From Chitinophagaceae bacterium (GTDB lineage Bacteria > Bacteroidota > Bacteroidia > Chitinophagales > Chitinophagaceae), in NCBI GenBank assembly GCA_947380605.1, contig CANCRO010000007.1:1-50556 (forward strand): a stretch of 50,556 nucleotides of DNA, given 5' to 3'. The notes beneath the pieces were generated by a model that had not been told where the DNA came from, searched no databases, and saw nothing but the letters and a program-made list of their open reading frames with translations. The number at the start of each line of letters is the position of its first letter. Positions within the stretch are counted from its first letter, which is position 1. Of the stretch, positions 25,314 to 36,121 are shown piece by piece. Made by a program: the position numbers and the translations under genes.

Positions 25314-27536
25314 ATGCGCCTGTTACTTAAAAATATTTATTATTCTTTTCCCATTCAGCTGCTACTATTACATTTTCGTAAGTATCAAATATTATTAGTC
25401 ATCTGGGCAATTTTAGCCAGCACTATCAATAGCGGCTTGCTTAAAAATTTTGGTGCTGACTCTTTATTTTTTGTTCCTGAATATATGGGCAAAGTAAATT
25501 ACTTAAGTACCGCATTGGTAGGAATTACTATGGGCGTATTTTTTATGAGTTGGAATATCACCACTTTCATTTTACATACTAAAAGGTTTAAATTTTTGGC
25601 CACTACTTCTAAACCGTTTCTAAAGTATTGTATTAATAACTCCGTGCTTCCTTTACTTTTTTTATTATTTTATATTTTTAAAGCGGTTCATTTTAATTTA
25701 AACAAAGAGTTGATGGGCGTTTTTGACGTAGCGTTTTTAGTGATTGGATTTTCAGCAGGATTAATTCTATGTATTGCATTTTCTTTTGCATTCTTTTTTA
25801 GTGCGGATAGAACCATTCTTCGAACAATTGCTCCAGTAATTTCGAATCCTAATGAGTTTAAAAAATCTTATCATCCTTCGCTGAAAGCCCAGCCAGATGA
25901 ATTTGGGCTTAAGGTATCTTATTTTATTTCTAGTCGTTTTAAATTTAGTAAGGTAAGGCCTGTGTTTCATTATAGCCAGCAGTTATTGGATACTATTTTT
26001 AAACGCCATCATTTTGCAGCAATGCTGGCAATCATTATAGCCTTTATCTTTTTAATAACAGTCGGATTTTTTTTAGATATCAAATTTTTTCAAGCTCCTG
26101 CTGCAGCTAGTATTTTTATATTTTTTGCAATTATGATTGCTGCAATTGGAGCACTTACTTATTTTTTGCAGAGCTGGAGTGTATTGTTTTTGATTTTCCT
26201 CATAGTGGGTTTAAATTTTCTTTTTACGAATGAAATTATTAATCCTCGCAATAAAGCCTATGGACTCAACTATAGTGAAAACACCTTGCGACCCAATTAC
26301 AACCAGCAATCACTTCAACAATTGTGTACACCTGAATTAATTAGTCGCGACAAGGCTAATATGATTACTATTTTAGAAAATTGGAAGCGTAATCAACCTA
26401 CTGAAAAACCTCCGATCATTTTAATGAATGTAAGTGGTGGTGGATTAAGAAGTACCACCTTTGTTATGAATGCCTTGCAACAATTAGATAGTATTACCAA
26501 TGGTAATTTAATGAAGCAAACATTTTTAATTAGTGGGGCGAGTGGGGGCATGTTGTCTGCAGCTTATTTCAGGGAATTATATGCGCAAAAAAAGAAATCC
26601 CCAAAAATTAATTTACAATCTGCGGAATTCACTGAAAATGTTACAGAAGATTTATTAAATCCCATCTTTTCATCCATGGTGAGTCGGGATCTATTTGCAC
26701 CCTCCCAAAAATTTTCTATCGGGCCCTACGAATATGTAAAAGATCGTGGATATGCATTTGAAGAAAAGTTAAATATCAATACAGGCGGTATTTTGAATAA
26801 GCAGTTAAGGGATTATGCAGCAGATGAAAAAGCGGCTAATATCCCGATGATTATTTTTAATTCAGTGATTACAGTTGATGGTCGGAAAATGATGATTGGT
26901 ACTCAGCCGCTAAGTTTTATGATGAAGCCACCTTCATTTTCAGCTGATAAGTATCATCATCCAGATGCGGTAGATTTCACTTCCTTATTTTCTAGACAAG
27001 ATCCTGGCAATATTCGATTGCTGACAGCCTTAAGGATGAATGCAACCTTTCCTTATGTATTACCTAATGTTTGGTTGCCTACCAATCCAGTGATTGATGT
27101 AATGGATGCAGGAATAAAAGATAATTTTGGACAAGAAACATCCTTTCGATTTATTGATAATTTTAGAGAGTGGCTCAACAATAATACCTCTAACATCATC
27201 ATATTGCAAATTAGAGATAGAGGCGATGAGTATGGGCGTCAGGTCAATGAAGTAGGATCAATGGTGGATATGATTACAAGGCCAGCTACTATATTGGAAC
27301 ATACCTGGCATAATTTTCAAGATTTCAATCAATCCGATGAATTTAATTATTTGCAAAGCTCATTGGGTGATCATCTTCATCGACTTACTTTTACCTATCT
27401 CCCCAAAAAAGATAATCAAGGTGCAGCCCTTAATTTTCATTTAACGGCTTCCGAAAAAAAAGATGTGATAAATTCTTTTCATTCAGCGGCTAATCAAAAA
27501 GTATTGCAATCGCTTTTGTCATTGATTGGAAAATAA
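25314..27536 (+). CDS. Membrane-anchored patatin-like phospholipase
   Basis: A 740-residue protein. The N-terminal about 330 residues contain several TM helices in two groups (about 25-45, 60-85, 105-125 and 135-160; then about 230-260, 265-285 and 285-305). A patatin domain follows. It has the glycine-rich oxyanion motif NVSGGGLRS (about 371), the nucleophile in SGASGGMLS (Ser about 409) and the catalytic Asp in DAGIKDNFG (about 597). The dyad is DAG rather than the commoner DG[GA]. Patatins hydrolyse acyl esters of phospholipids. Here the active domain is presumably cytosolic and held at the membrane, but topology is inferred. The start is 67 bp after ctaA with no terminator between, so co-transcription is possible. 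Confidence 0.82.
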   Translation: MRLLLKNIYYSFPIQLLLLHFRKYQILLVIWAILASTINSGLLKNFGADSLFFVPEYMGKVNYLSTALVGITMGVFFMSWNITTFILHTKRFKFLATTSKPFLKYCINNSVLPLLFLLFYIFKAVHFNLNKELMGVFDVAFLVIGFSAGLILCIAFSFAFFFSADRTILRTIAPVISNPNEFKKSYHPSLKAQPDEFGLKVSYFISSRFKFSKVRPVFHYSQQLLDTIFKRHHFAAMLAIIIAFIFLITVGFFLDIKFFQAPAAASIFIFFAIMIAAIGALTYFLQSWSVLFLIFLIVGLNFLFTNEIINPRNKAYGLNYSENTLRPNYNQQSLQQLCTPELISRDKANMITILENWKRNQPTEKPPIILMNVSGGGLRSTTFVMNALQQLDSITNGNLMKQTFLISGASGGMLSAAYFRELYAQKKKSPKINLQSAEFTENVTEDLLNPIFSSMVSRDLFAPSQKFSIGPYEYVKDRGYAFEEKLNINTGGILNKQLRDYAADEKAANIPMIIFNSVITVDGRKMMIGTQPLSFMMKPPSFSADKYHHPDAVDFTSLFSRQDPGNIRLLTALRMNATFPYVLPNVWLPTNPVIDVMDAGIKDNFGQETSFRFIDNFREWLNNNTSNIIILQIRDRGDEYGRQVNEVGSMVDMITRPATILEHTWHNFQDFNQSDEFNYLQSSLGDHLHRLTFTYLPKKDNQGAALNFHLTASEKKDVINSFHSAANQKVLQSLLSLIGK

Positions 27537-27592
27537 AACGCTCCTATTTTTTTGATTCTTAGTGATAAAAATCAAGGGATTATTAGTTGAAA

Positions 27593-28498
27593 CTAAACAG
27601 CCGGTTGTAACAATTTGAAAGCATTGGGAATGATTGCTATTTTAAATTCACTCGAAGTGTTGCAAGGATCACCATCTATGTGGAGAGGAGCCATATCTCG
27701 GTTTTGTATCATTAGCCGATCGGTTTGAAAATAGCATACTTCTTCTTTATGAAAGGAACTCTCGTCGTAGTCTTTTAGTTTGCCATTAATCACTTGTTTT
27801 AATACGGACCAAAGAAATCTATACTTGGGCATTTTTTTAACGATTACAAAATCAAGTAACCCATCCGATAAGCTTGCTTTTGGTGCAATGGTAAATTGAT
27901 TGCCAAATTGATTGCTGTTGGCTATGCTGATGAAGAAGGCTGCAGTATGAATTGATTTTTCGCCATAATTTATTTCAAAATTGAATGGACGCATTCTAAT
28001 AAAATTAATGATTGTTTGCTTGATATAGGTAACCAATCCTCTGGTAGTTTCTTTTGAAAAATCATGTGCTACCTGGGCATCAAATCCAAGTCCGCAGAGC
28101 ATGCAACTGAAAGTGTCATTAATAGTAAAGGAATCTACAAAGTTTGCATTGCCCTTAAAAATAATATCTAATGCAGCGTCTATTTTTGTAGGAATTTTTG
28201 CAGCTAAAGCCAATCCATTTCCTGAACCCATCGGGATGATTCCAATGTTTACCTTTTCATTCAGCAATGATCCAGCTATCTTACTAATGGTGCCATCGCC
28301 GCCACAGATTACAATATCAGTTATTTGTTCTCGAAGTACTTTTTCTTTCAAAAATTGATAATCACCCTCAGCGTTGGTATACAGAATTTCAAATGGTAAA
28401 CCTTGAAGAGAAGTTTTCACTTCAATTTTTTTTATTAAAGTATTCTTTCCACTGGTCCCTGAAATAGGGTTGATGAAATAAATGATTCTTCGATTCAT
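27593..28498 (-). CDS. YegS/BmrU-type lipid kinase, diacylglycerol kinase family
   Basis: A 301-residue soluble lipid kinase. The nucleotide site GGDGTISKIAGSLL (66-79) and the GSGNGLA motif (91-97) are intact. The N terminus YFINPISGTSGKN is the usual first strand, and GDGLLDFVIVKK-like sequence (SDGLLDFVIVKK) marks the C-terminal beta sandwich. Members phosphorylate diacylglycerol, phosphatidylglycerol or sphingoid lipids. The substrate is not readable. It is convergent with the patatin gene and is followed by the fabH gene on the upstream side of the same strand. Confidence 0.9.
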   Translation of the reverse strand: MNRRIIYFINPISGTSGKNTLIKKIEVKTSLQGLPFEILYTNAEGDYQFLKEKVLREQITDIVICGGDGTISKIAGSLLNEKVNIGIIPMGSGNGLALAAKIPTKIDAALDIIFKGNANFVDSFTINDTFSCMLCGLGFDAQVAHDFSKETTRGLVTYIKQTIINFIRMRPFNFEINYGEKSIHTAAFFISIANSNQFGNQFTIAPKASLSDGLLDFVIVKKMPKYRFLWSVLKQVINGKLKDYDESSFHKEEVCYFQTDRLMIQNRDMAPLHIDGDPCNTSSEFKIAIIPNAFKLLQPAV

Positions 28499-28575
28499 TA
28501 TAGATAATTGCTTACAAAGTTAGCGCAATGTTGGAATTACTTTTAAATAACTAGTAATGCTACAATAAATAGTCC

Positions 28576-29625
28576 TTACCATTTAATCAATGCACTTGCC
28601 CAGGTAAATCCACTGCCGAATGCCGCTAAACAAACTAAGTCGTCTTCTTTAATTTTCCCTTGTTCCCAAGCTTCACAAAGCGCAATTGGTATAGATGCTG
28701 CCGTGGTATTTCCATATTGTTGAATATTATTGAAAACCTGGTGATCCTGCAGTGCTAGTTTTTGTTGTACAAATTGACTGATGCGCAAATTGGCCTGGTG
28801 AGGAATTAAAAGGTTTAGATCGGCAGTAGTAAGTCCATTGGCAGTTAGGGCTTCTATAATCACCTCCGGAAATTTTACGATTGCTTTTTTAAACACGGCA
28901 GGTCCATCCATGTAAGGAAAATTTTGAGCTTGATCAATCATCTCCTTTGTCATGAACATATCTCCAATTTCAGCCTCGTTATAAGTTGCTAATTTTTCTT
29001 TCACCCAATGATTGGCATGGGTACCTGGATTATACATCGCTAATAATTCTGCACTTGCTCCATCGCTATGAAGGTGGGTACTCAATATCCCTTGATTTGC
29101 TTTTTGAGTGGGTTGAAGTACTACGGCACCTGCACCATCCCCAAAAATTACAGAAATATTTCTTCCTCTCGTGGAGAAGTCCAATCCAAAAGAGTGTTTT
29201 TCACTACCTATCACTAGAATGTTTTTGTACATTCCTGTTTGTATAAATTGATCGGCTATCGATAAGGCATAAACGAATCCACTACACTGATTCCGAATAT
29301 CTAGCGCGCCAATTTCATTCATCGCTAAGGCTCTTTGAACTAATACGCCGCATCCAGGAAAATAGTAATCGGGACTAAGGGTTGCAAAAATTATAAAGTC
29401 AATTTCTTTTGCTGTGGTGCCGGCTCTTTCAATCGCCATCTTGGCTGCTTCCACTCCCATGGTGGTAGTCGTCTCTTCCGTTCGGTGCGCATAATGCCTT
29501 TCCTGAATACCTGTTCGCTCTTGGATCCACTCGTCACTGGTATCCATATATTTTTTCAGATCTTCATTGGTCATGGTATTTGCTGGAATATACTTTCCAA
29601 TACCGGCAATTTTGCTCTTAAACAT
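28576..29625 (-). CDS. fabH: Beta-ketoacyl-ACP synthase III
   Basis: A condensing enzyme that starts fatty acid synthesis by joining an acyl-CoA to malonyl-ACP. The Cys-His-Asn triad is complete: Cys114 in NQCSGFVYA, His276 in IPHQANLRI and Asn306 in YGNTTAASIP. The N-terminal ERTGIQERHYA and DWIQ-type motif (DEWIQERTGI) are standard. Length (349) is slightly above the 320-335 norm because of an insertion at about 195-235. It may be one of several FabH-like paralogs, as Bacteroidota often have more than one. No fabD, fabG or acpP lies next to it, which fits a paralog outside the main fab cluster. Confidence 0.93.
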   Translation of the reverse strand: MFKSKIAGIGKYIPANTMTNEDLKKYMDTSDEWIQERTGIQERHYAHRTEETTTTMGVEAAKMAIERAGTTAKEIDFIIFATLSPDYYFPGCGVLVQRALAMNEIGALDIRNQCSGFVYALSIADQFIQTGMYKNILVIGSEKHSFGLDFSTRGRNISVIFGDGAGAVVLQPTQKANQGILSTHLHSDGASAELLAMYNPGTHANHWVKEKLATYNEAEIGDMFMTKEMIDQAQNFPYMDGPAVFKKAIVKFPEVIIEALTANGLTTADLNLLIPHQANLRISQFVQQKLALQDHQVFNNIQQYGNTTAASIPIALCEAWEQGKIKEDDLVCLAAFGSGFTWASALIKW

Positions 29626-29741
29626 AGGATCATCTTTTTATGAAATAGCAAATTACATTATTGTAAATGAATTGCCATTCTTTTCAATGAGTAAGTTTTA
29701 TAAACTGTTCTAATTACCTACCCTATAAATGTTTGAAGGAC

Positions 29742-29768
29742 AAAAAACGCTACCTATTAAGTAGCGTT
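29742..29768 (-). terminator. Terminator of the obg gene
   Basis: An 8-bp stem AACGCTAC/GTAGCGTT with a 7-nt loop is followed on the minus strand by a T6 tract, 15 bp after the stop. Confidence 0.9.
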
Positions 29769-29782
29769 GATATGATTCAATT

Positions 29783-30790
29783 TTAATTTTCTTTTGGCGG
29801 CGCATTTAGCGTTTTCCACAGCAGGTCTTTCAGCTCTGGAAGCCCTTGTCCTGTGACAGAAGAAATAAAAATATGAGGAATTTTTTTAGGCAATTCTTTT
29901 GTAATAGCTGTTCTTAATTCATCATCTAACATATCATTTTTACTGATAGCGATTACAAAATCTTTTTGGAGCATTTCTGCATTATACTCTTTTAATTCAT
30001 TCACTAAAATTTCAAATTCTTTTTTGTGATCAGCACAATCGGCTGGAATTAAAAAGAGTAAAATTGAATTGCGTTCTATATGTCTTAAAAAACGATGTCC
30101 TAATCCTTTGCCTTCAGCAGCTCCTTCGATAATGCCGGGAAGATCCGCGATGCAAAAGCTTTTACCATCTCGATAATCTACCATACCTAATTGAGGAACC
30201 AATGTGGTAAATGCGTAATCTGCAATTTTCGGTTTAGCTGCGGTAATAACAGAAAGCAAGGTTGATTTACCAGCATTTGGAAAACCAACGAGACCTACAT
30301 CGGCTAATACTTTCAACTCCAATACTTTCCAACCTTCAGTACCTGGTTCACCCGGTTGCGCATATTCAGGAGCTTGGTTAGTAGCGGTTTTGAAATTGCT
30401 ATTACCTAATCCTCCTCGGCCACCCTTTACTAAAATAATCTCTTGTCCGTCTTCTAATATTTCAGCCTCTATTTTTCCTGTTATTTCATCCCTGGCAATG
30501 GTGCCCAATGGCACTTCAATGATAATGTCCTTTCCAAACTTACCTGTACTATTGTTTTTGTTGCCACCTTCTCCATCTTCAGCCAATACATTCTTATAAT
30601 AGCGAAGGTGTAAAAGTGTCCAAAGTTGAGTGCTACCTCTTAAAATAATATGCGCACCACGTCCTCCATCACCCCCATCTGGCCCAGCCATGGCATTGTA
30701 TTTAGTACGCATAAAATGCCTACTACCAGCGCCTCCATGGCCACTGCGACAAAAAATTCTGATGTAATCTATAAAGTTTGACTTTTCCAT
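29783..30790 (-). CDS. obgE: GTPase ObgE/CgtA
   Basis: An essential ribosome-assembly and stress GTPase that binds the 50S subunit. Residues 1-158 form the glycine-rich Obg fold ([20 protein letters not shown]). The G domain follows with G1 GFPNAGKST (169-177), the G2 region around TTLVPQ, G3 DLPGIIEGA (216-224) and G4 SKNDM (about 289). The variable C-terminal OCT domain is absent, which is usual in Bacteroidota. The length of 335 fits. It is a single-gene unit with its own terminator. Confidence 0.96.
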   Translation of the reverse strand: MEKSNFIDYIRIFCRSGHGGAGSRHFMRTKYNAMAGPDGGDGGRGAHIILRGSTQLWTLLHLRYYKNVLAEDGEGGNKNNSTGKFGKDIIIEVPLGTIARDEITGKIEAEILEDGQEIILVKGGRGGLGNSNFKTATNQAPEYAQPGEPGTEGWKVLELKVLADVGLVGFPNAGKSTLLSVITAAKPKIADYAFTTLVPQLGMVDYRDGKSFCIADLPGIIEGAAEGKGLGHRFLRHIERNSILLFLIPADCADHKKEFEILVNELKEYNAEMLQKDFVIAISKNDMLDDELRTAITKELPKKIPHIFISSVTGQGLPELKDLLWKTLNAPPKEN

Positions 30791-31202
30791 TGCGGTGTCA
30801 AAGGTCGGCTTTTTTGATGGCTTAGCCCTAGAAACTAATTGATCGGGTTTTTCAATCTGCCAAAAATAGACCTCCTTTTGGATGATTATTTCTTTTGTAA
30901 GGTTGATTTTTTGGAGGAGAAAAATGTAAGATTCGACTCCAGAAGAGTAGTCAATTTTATTTTTATATATTATTTAAAAATATTATATAAATGGAATTTT
31001 AAATTGTATATTTACTGACTGCTCGGTTATATCTTTTTCTTCGATCTCAATGAAAGCCTTCTCCAATTCTTTTCTGATTTTTTGATTGATTATTTGTAAT
31101 TATTTTATTTGTAAAATAGAGTAGTAACCTTTTTTTCTTGTGGTTTCAGAGGTAAGCAAGGCCGGAGATTTTTATCTCTGGCCACTCTTTTTTCAACTCA
31201 CC
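30791..31202. other. Gene-poor, AT-rich 412-bp interval
   Basis: No coding sequence is supported. The region holds the presumed promoter of the obg gene on the right side of its start, a very AT-rich core (30950-31010), and one strong hairpin with a T tract on the plus strand (31160-31193). Confidence 0.6.
31160..31193 (+). terminator. Terminator-like hairpin facing an empty upstream region
   Basis: A 10-bp stem GGCCGGAGAT/ATCTCTGGCC (one G-U pair, TTTT loop) is followed by CTCTTTTTT on the plus strand. No plus-strand gene lies upstream; the nearest is more than 3 kb away. It may end a small RNA transcribed from the interval. Alternatively it is a processing or stop signal of unknown purpose. 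Confidence 0.55.
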
Positions 31203-31865
31203 CTATTCAACCGCTCTATTCAAAAAATCAATCATTGGCTTCATTACACTAAATGTCTCCGCTAAATCTTTAACCAATGTTTTACTTTGTACTTCTGCAT
31301 CAGTAAAAGGTTTGCTGACTATAAAATGTTTCATTTTTAAGTAGTGAATGGCAGGATTACTTTCATCGTATCCTTTGGGAGGTCTCACCAGTGACTCAAT
31401 TCCGTCTACTCCATCCGGAAAATATTTTTTGAATTTCTTTTGGGAAAGAATTTTTTTCCAATCATCCAAACTATAATCAATTTCCTGTCTGATTTTTGAA
31501 AGCTCCTCTGCTTGCGGACTATAAAAGCCTCCAGCCGCATAACTTTTTCCAGGTTCAAAGTGAAAGTAATAACCCGCTACAGAAGCCTTTTTTCCACCTT
31601 GGCTGAAATAGGCTGACATATTAGTTTTGTAAGGACTTTTATTTTTGCTGAAGCGTACATCCCGATTAATTCTGAAAGTACATTCTTTCACAGCTAAATT
31701 TCCAATGGGAGGATCGAAAACTGAAATATTGGAAATTAATTCTGCTACCATTGATTGAATATCTGCTTTTGCTAATTCATATCTTGATCGATTGACATCA
31801 AACCATGGTTTATTATTGTTCTTTGCTAAGTCTTTTAAAAACTGCAAGGAATTTTTAGTTGGCAT
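31203..31865 (-). CDS. DUF2461 family protein
   Basis: A 220-residue soluble protein of the DUF2461/TIGR02453 family. It is recognised by FLKDLAKNNNKPWFDVNRSRYE at the start, FRINRDVRFSKNKSPYKTNMS in the middle (about 64-84) and the YYFHFEPGKSYAAGGFYSP segment (about 101-119). The family is widespread in Bacteroidota and other bacteria; its molecular function is unknown. The start at 31865 gives the usual N terminus (MPTKNSLQF). It lies downstream of the HNH-like gene, with a terminator between them, so it is probably transcribed separately. Confidence 0.88.
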   Translation of the reverse strand: MPTKNSLQFLKDLAKNNNKPWFDVNRSRYELAKADIQSMVAELISNISVFDPPIGNLAVKECTFRINRDVRFSKNKSPYKTNMSAYFSQGGKKASVAGYYFHFEPGKSYAAGGFYSPQAEELSKIRQEIDYSLDDWKKILSQKKFKKYFPDGVDGIESLVRPPKGYDESNPAIHYLKMKHFIVSKPFTDAEVQSKTLVKDLAETFSVMKPMIDFLNRAVE

Positions 31866-31892
31866 ATGGAATATTTTTATTGTTGTAAAAGC

Positions 31893-31934
31893 AAAAAAAA
31901 AGGAATTGTATCAAATGACCAATTCCTTTTTTTA
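31893..31934. terminator. Bidirectional terminator after the HNH-like gene
   Basis: A 12-bp perfect stem AAAAAGGAATTG/CAATTCCTTTTT with an 11-nt loop is flanked by A and T tracts. It lies directly after the HNH-like gene stop and before the DUF2461 start. Confidence 0.88.
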
Positions 31935-31938
31935 ATTT

Positions 31939-32577
31939 TTATTTTACCCCTCTCCAATTCTCTCCACTCTTAATTCGATACATTGTCATTTCACTTACAT
32001 CGTATTTTATGGCCATTTGCTTGTAAGTAAGTTTTCGTCTCGGATTATTAATGGTTTCTTTAATCTGTCTTACTTGAGCAATAGTCAGTTTCAAGCCGAC
32101 CGTTTTATTAGCCTGGCGTGATTTGTAGGCAATTTTCTCAGGACTTTCTTGTTGATGAATTCCCACTTCTTCTAGGGTAGCCCACTTTAGATTTTTAAAG
32201 TCGTTGTCTATTTTTTTATGATTAAGGTGAATGACATATTTATATTTTGGGGATGGCTTTTTACAAAATTTTTTTGCAATTTCTCTATGCAAATAAATTG
32301 TCCCATTACTATTTTCTAAATGGAGGTTTAATGTTCGATAACCAGAAGTGATGGATCCATTTAATATTTTACCATCATCTTGTAGATCTTGAGCGTAGCT
32401 AGCTGCTCTGCCAATAGATGAAACGGCATATTTTCTAGTGAGATATTGGTAACCTACAAAATGCAGTTGCTTCCATTTTTCGCCCTGAATACTTTTTATC
32501 ATATCGAGTAATTTAAAGGGATGCTCTGCTGTTAGAAATAATTGAGGGGGAGGAGTATTGTAGATCGAAAGCACCAC
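31939..32577 (-). CDS. NUMOD4/HNH-like protein with C-terminal helix-turn-helix
   Basis: 212 residues. The segment about 33-125 matches the NUMOD4 plus HNH layout of homing-endonuclease-like proteins: GEKWKQL, YAVSSIGRAAS, GKILNGSITSGYRTLNLHL, YLHREIAKKFCKKPS, then VIHLNHKKIDNDFKNLKWAT. In typical members the last motif reads VNHIDGNKxNN..NLEW. Here the catalytic-region His and Asn are partly kept but the first His/Asn context is altered, so nuclease activity is uncertain. The C-terminal 50 residues (LTIAQVRQIKETI, LTYKQMAIKYDVSEMTMYRI) form a sequence-specific HTH. A start at 32499 (MIKSIQGEKW) is also possible. The gene follows ligA by 23 bp on the same strand. It could be a domesticated DNA-binding protein or a mobile-element remnant. 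Confidence 0.78.
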   Translation of the reverse strand: MVLSIYNTPPPQLFLTAEHPFKLLDMIKSIQGEKWKQLHFVGYQYLTRKYAVSSIGRAASYAQDLQDDGKILNGSITSGYRTLNLHLENSNGTIYLHREIAKKFCKKPSPKYKYVIHLNHKKIDNDFKNLKWATLEEVGIHQQESPEKIAYKSRQANKTVGLKLTIAQVRQIKETINNPRRKLTYKQMAIKYDVSEMTMYRIKSGENWRGVK

Positions 32578-32600
32578 CTTTAAATATAATAAAAAAAGGC

Positions 32601-34745
<2,145 letters not shown>

Positions 34746-34891
34746 TTAAAATTAAAAATTCAGCGTACCCCATTTAGAATTTAAATTATATATGATTTTA
34801 TATATTATGATTAGGCCAAAAAAGAAAAGTGCTGGTGGGAAATCGATGGCAGTATAATTAGCAAGAAGCCTAGCTTTTCAATCATTTATAA

Positions 34892-34950
34892 TAGATAGTT
34901 TCGTTGTAAAATCCCTGAATTTTACCTGCCACCAGGGGATTTACTATCTA
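34892..34950. promoter_or_regulatory. Long imperfect hairpin between ligA and rplM
   Basis: GTAAAATCCCTG pairs with CAGGGGATTTAC over 12 positions with one mismatch and one G-U pair. Further out, TAGATA (34892-34897) pairs with TATCTA (34945-34950) across a bulge. No T tract follows. In the rplM direction it would be a leader RNA structure. I do not recognise a known ribosomal-protein leader motif. Confidence 0.5.
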
Positions 34951-35091
34951 ATGAAAGGCGGATAATCCATGGCTATTAAAATTTTTAGTCAAAATTATCA
35001 TTGAAAATCAATTAGTTACAAAGCTCCGATGAAAATACTTTCAAAATTAGTAGGAAATTAAACCTCGTCACCCTACCTTCGCCGTTCATTT

Positions 35092-35118
35092 AAAAAAAGC
35101 CTCTGGGATAGCGGAGGC
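35092..35118. promoter_or_regulatory. Hairpin just before the rplM start
   Basis: GCCTC (35099-35103) and GAGGC (35114-35118) form a stem 20 bp before the rplM ATG. An A7 run precedes it, so on the minus strand it reads as a hairpin followed by T7. On the plus strand it could be a translational control site. On the minus strand it would be a terminator protecting ligA from antisense transcription. No choice can be made by eye. Confidence 0.45.
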
Positions 35119-35138
35119 GTCACTTAAAAATAAATACA

Positions 35139-35582
35139 ATGAGTAAACTACATTTCACCACCAAACATGCGAACGAGGCTACCGTAATTCACAGCTGGTA
35201 TGTGATAGATGGTACTAATCAAACCGTTGGACGTATGTGTTCTAGGATTGCGGCAATTCTTCGCGGTAAGAATAAAGCCTATTATACTCCTCATGTTGAT
35301 TGCGGAGATTTTGTTATTGTAACGAATTGCGATAAAGTAAAATTTACCGGCAATAAACTAAACGAAAAAATTTATGACAACTTCAGTGGTTACCCAGGTG
35401 GCCGTAAAGAAGAAGTTGCTAAAGATCTTTTAAAGCGCAGACCTGAAGTGATCATCGAAAGAGCGATCAAAGGAATGTTGCCTAAAAATCGTTTAGGACG
35501 CAAGATGTACAAAAAGTTATTTGTATATGTTGGAACTGAGCATCCACATGGCGCTCAAAAACCAGTAGAATTAAAATTTTAA
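35139..35582 (+). CDS. rplM: 50S ribosomal protein L13
   Basis: An early-assembling large-subunit protein. The 147 residues have the normal length. The family pattern is clear: WYVIDGTNQTVGRMCSRIA, RGKNKAYYTPHVDCGDFVIV, YPGGRKE and AIKGMLPKNRLGRKMYKKL. It is the first gene of the conserved L13-S9 pair, here extended to S2. The 404-bp upstream gap contains two hairpins that may control it. No TTTG/TAnnTTTG promoter was found there. Confidence 0.97.
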   Translation: MSKLHFTTKHANEATVIHSWYVIDGTNQTVGRMCSRIAAILRGKNKAYYTPHVDCGDFVIVTNCDKVKFTGNKLNEKIYDNFSGYPGGRKEEVAKDLLKRRPEVIIERAIKGMLPKNRLGRKMYKKLFVYVGTEHPHGAQKPVELKF

Positions 35583-35624
35583 TCACTAACGAATTGAATA
35601 TTTACTAATCAAATGGTAAATTTT

Positions 35625-35646
35625 TAAATTTTCAAATTTTCAAATT
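35625..35646 (+). repeat. TTTTCAAA short tandem repeat before rpsI
   Basis: Two to three copies of an 8-bp AAATTTTC unit end 7 bp before the rpsI ATG. The same unit recurs before rpsB at 36083-36114. Confidence 0.8.
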
Positions 35647-35652
35647 GAAATA

Positions 35653-36042
35653 ATGGAAAAGCAAAAAAACGCTGTTGGTCGTCGTAAAGAAGCTGTTACT
35701 CGTGTTTTCTTAAGCAAGGGAGATGGCAAAATAACGGTCAATGGTAAAGATTACAAAAATTACTTCTCTTTAATTTACTTACAAAATCAAGTAGAAGCAC
35801 CCCTTAAAACGGTTGAATCTTCTGACAAATTTGATATTGTTGTCAATGCACAAGGAGGAGGAATCAAGGGCCAAGCAGAAGCTGCTAAATTAGGTATTGC
35901 ACGTGCATTACTAGAAGTAAGTGCTGACTATCGCCCGGCTTTAAAGGCTGCTGGATTACTGAAAAGAGATCCACGTTCTGTAGAGCGTAAAAAACCAGGA
36001 CGTAAGAAAGCTAGAAGGAGCTTCCAGTTCAGCAAACGTTAA
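35653..36042 (+). CDS. rpsI: 30S ribosomal protein S9
   Basis: A small-subunit protein whose C-terminal tail reaches the P-site tRNA. The 129 residues show the N-terminal AVGRRKEAVTRVFL, the central GGGIKGQAEAAKLGIARAL and the basic end KKPGRKKARRSFQFSKR with the conserved terminal KR that contacts tRNA. It follows rplM by 70 bp. The intergenic gap carries a TTTTCAAA repeat rather than a visible ribosome binding site. Confidence 0.97.
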   Translation: MEKQKNAVGRRKEAVTRVFLSKGDGKITVNGKDYKNYFSLIYLQNQVEAPLKTVESSDKFDIVVNAQGGGIKGQAEAAKLGIARALLEVSADYRPALKAAGLLKRDPRSVERKKPGRKKARRSFQFSKR

Positions 36043-36082
36043 GCCTTTATCTCCGCATCAGTGGAGAGCAATGCTCGTTTGT

Positions 36083-36114
36083 TTTAAAATTTTCAAATTT
36101 TCAAATTTTCAAAT
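36083..36114 (+). repeat. TTTTCAAA short tandem repeat before rpsB
   Basis: Three to four copies of an 8-bp AAATTTTC unit end 7 bp before the rpsB ATG at 36122. The position is the same as for the copy before rpsI. Confidence 0.8.
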
Positions 36115-36121
36115 AAAAATA

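Noticed and set aside
36071-36121. Upstream ATG for rpsB
   Set aside because: It would translate the TTTTCAAA repeat as part of S2; the conserved N terminus starts at 36122.
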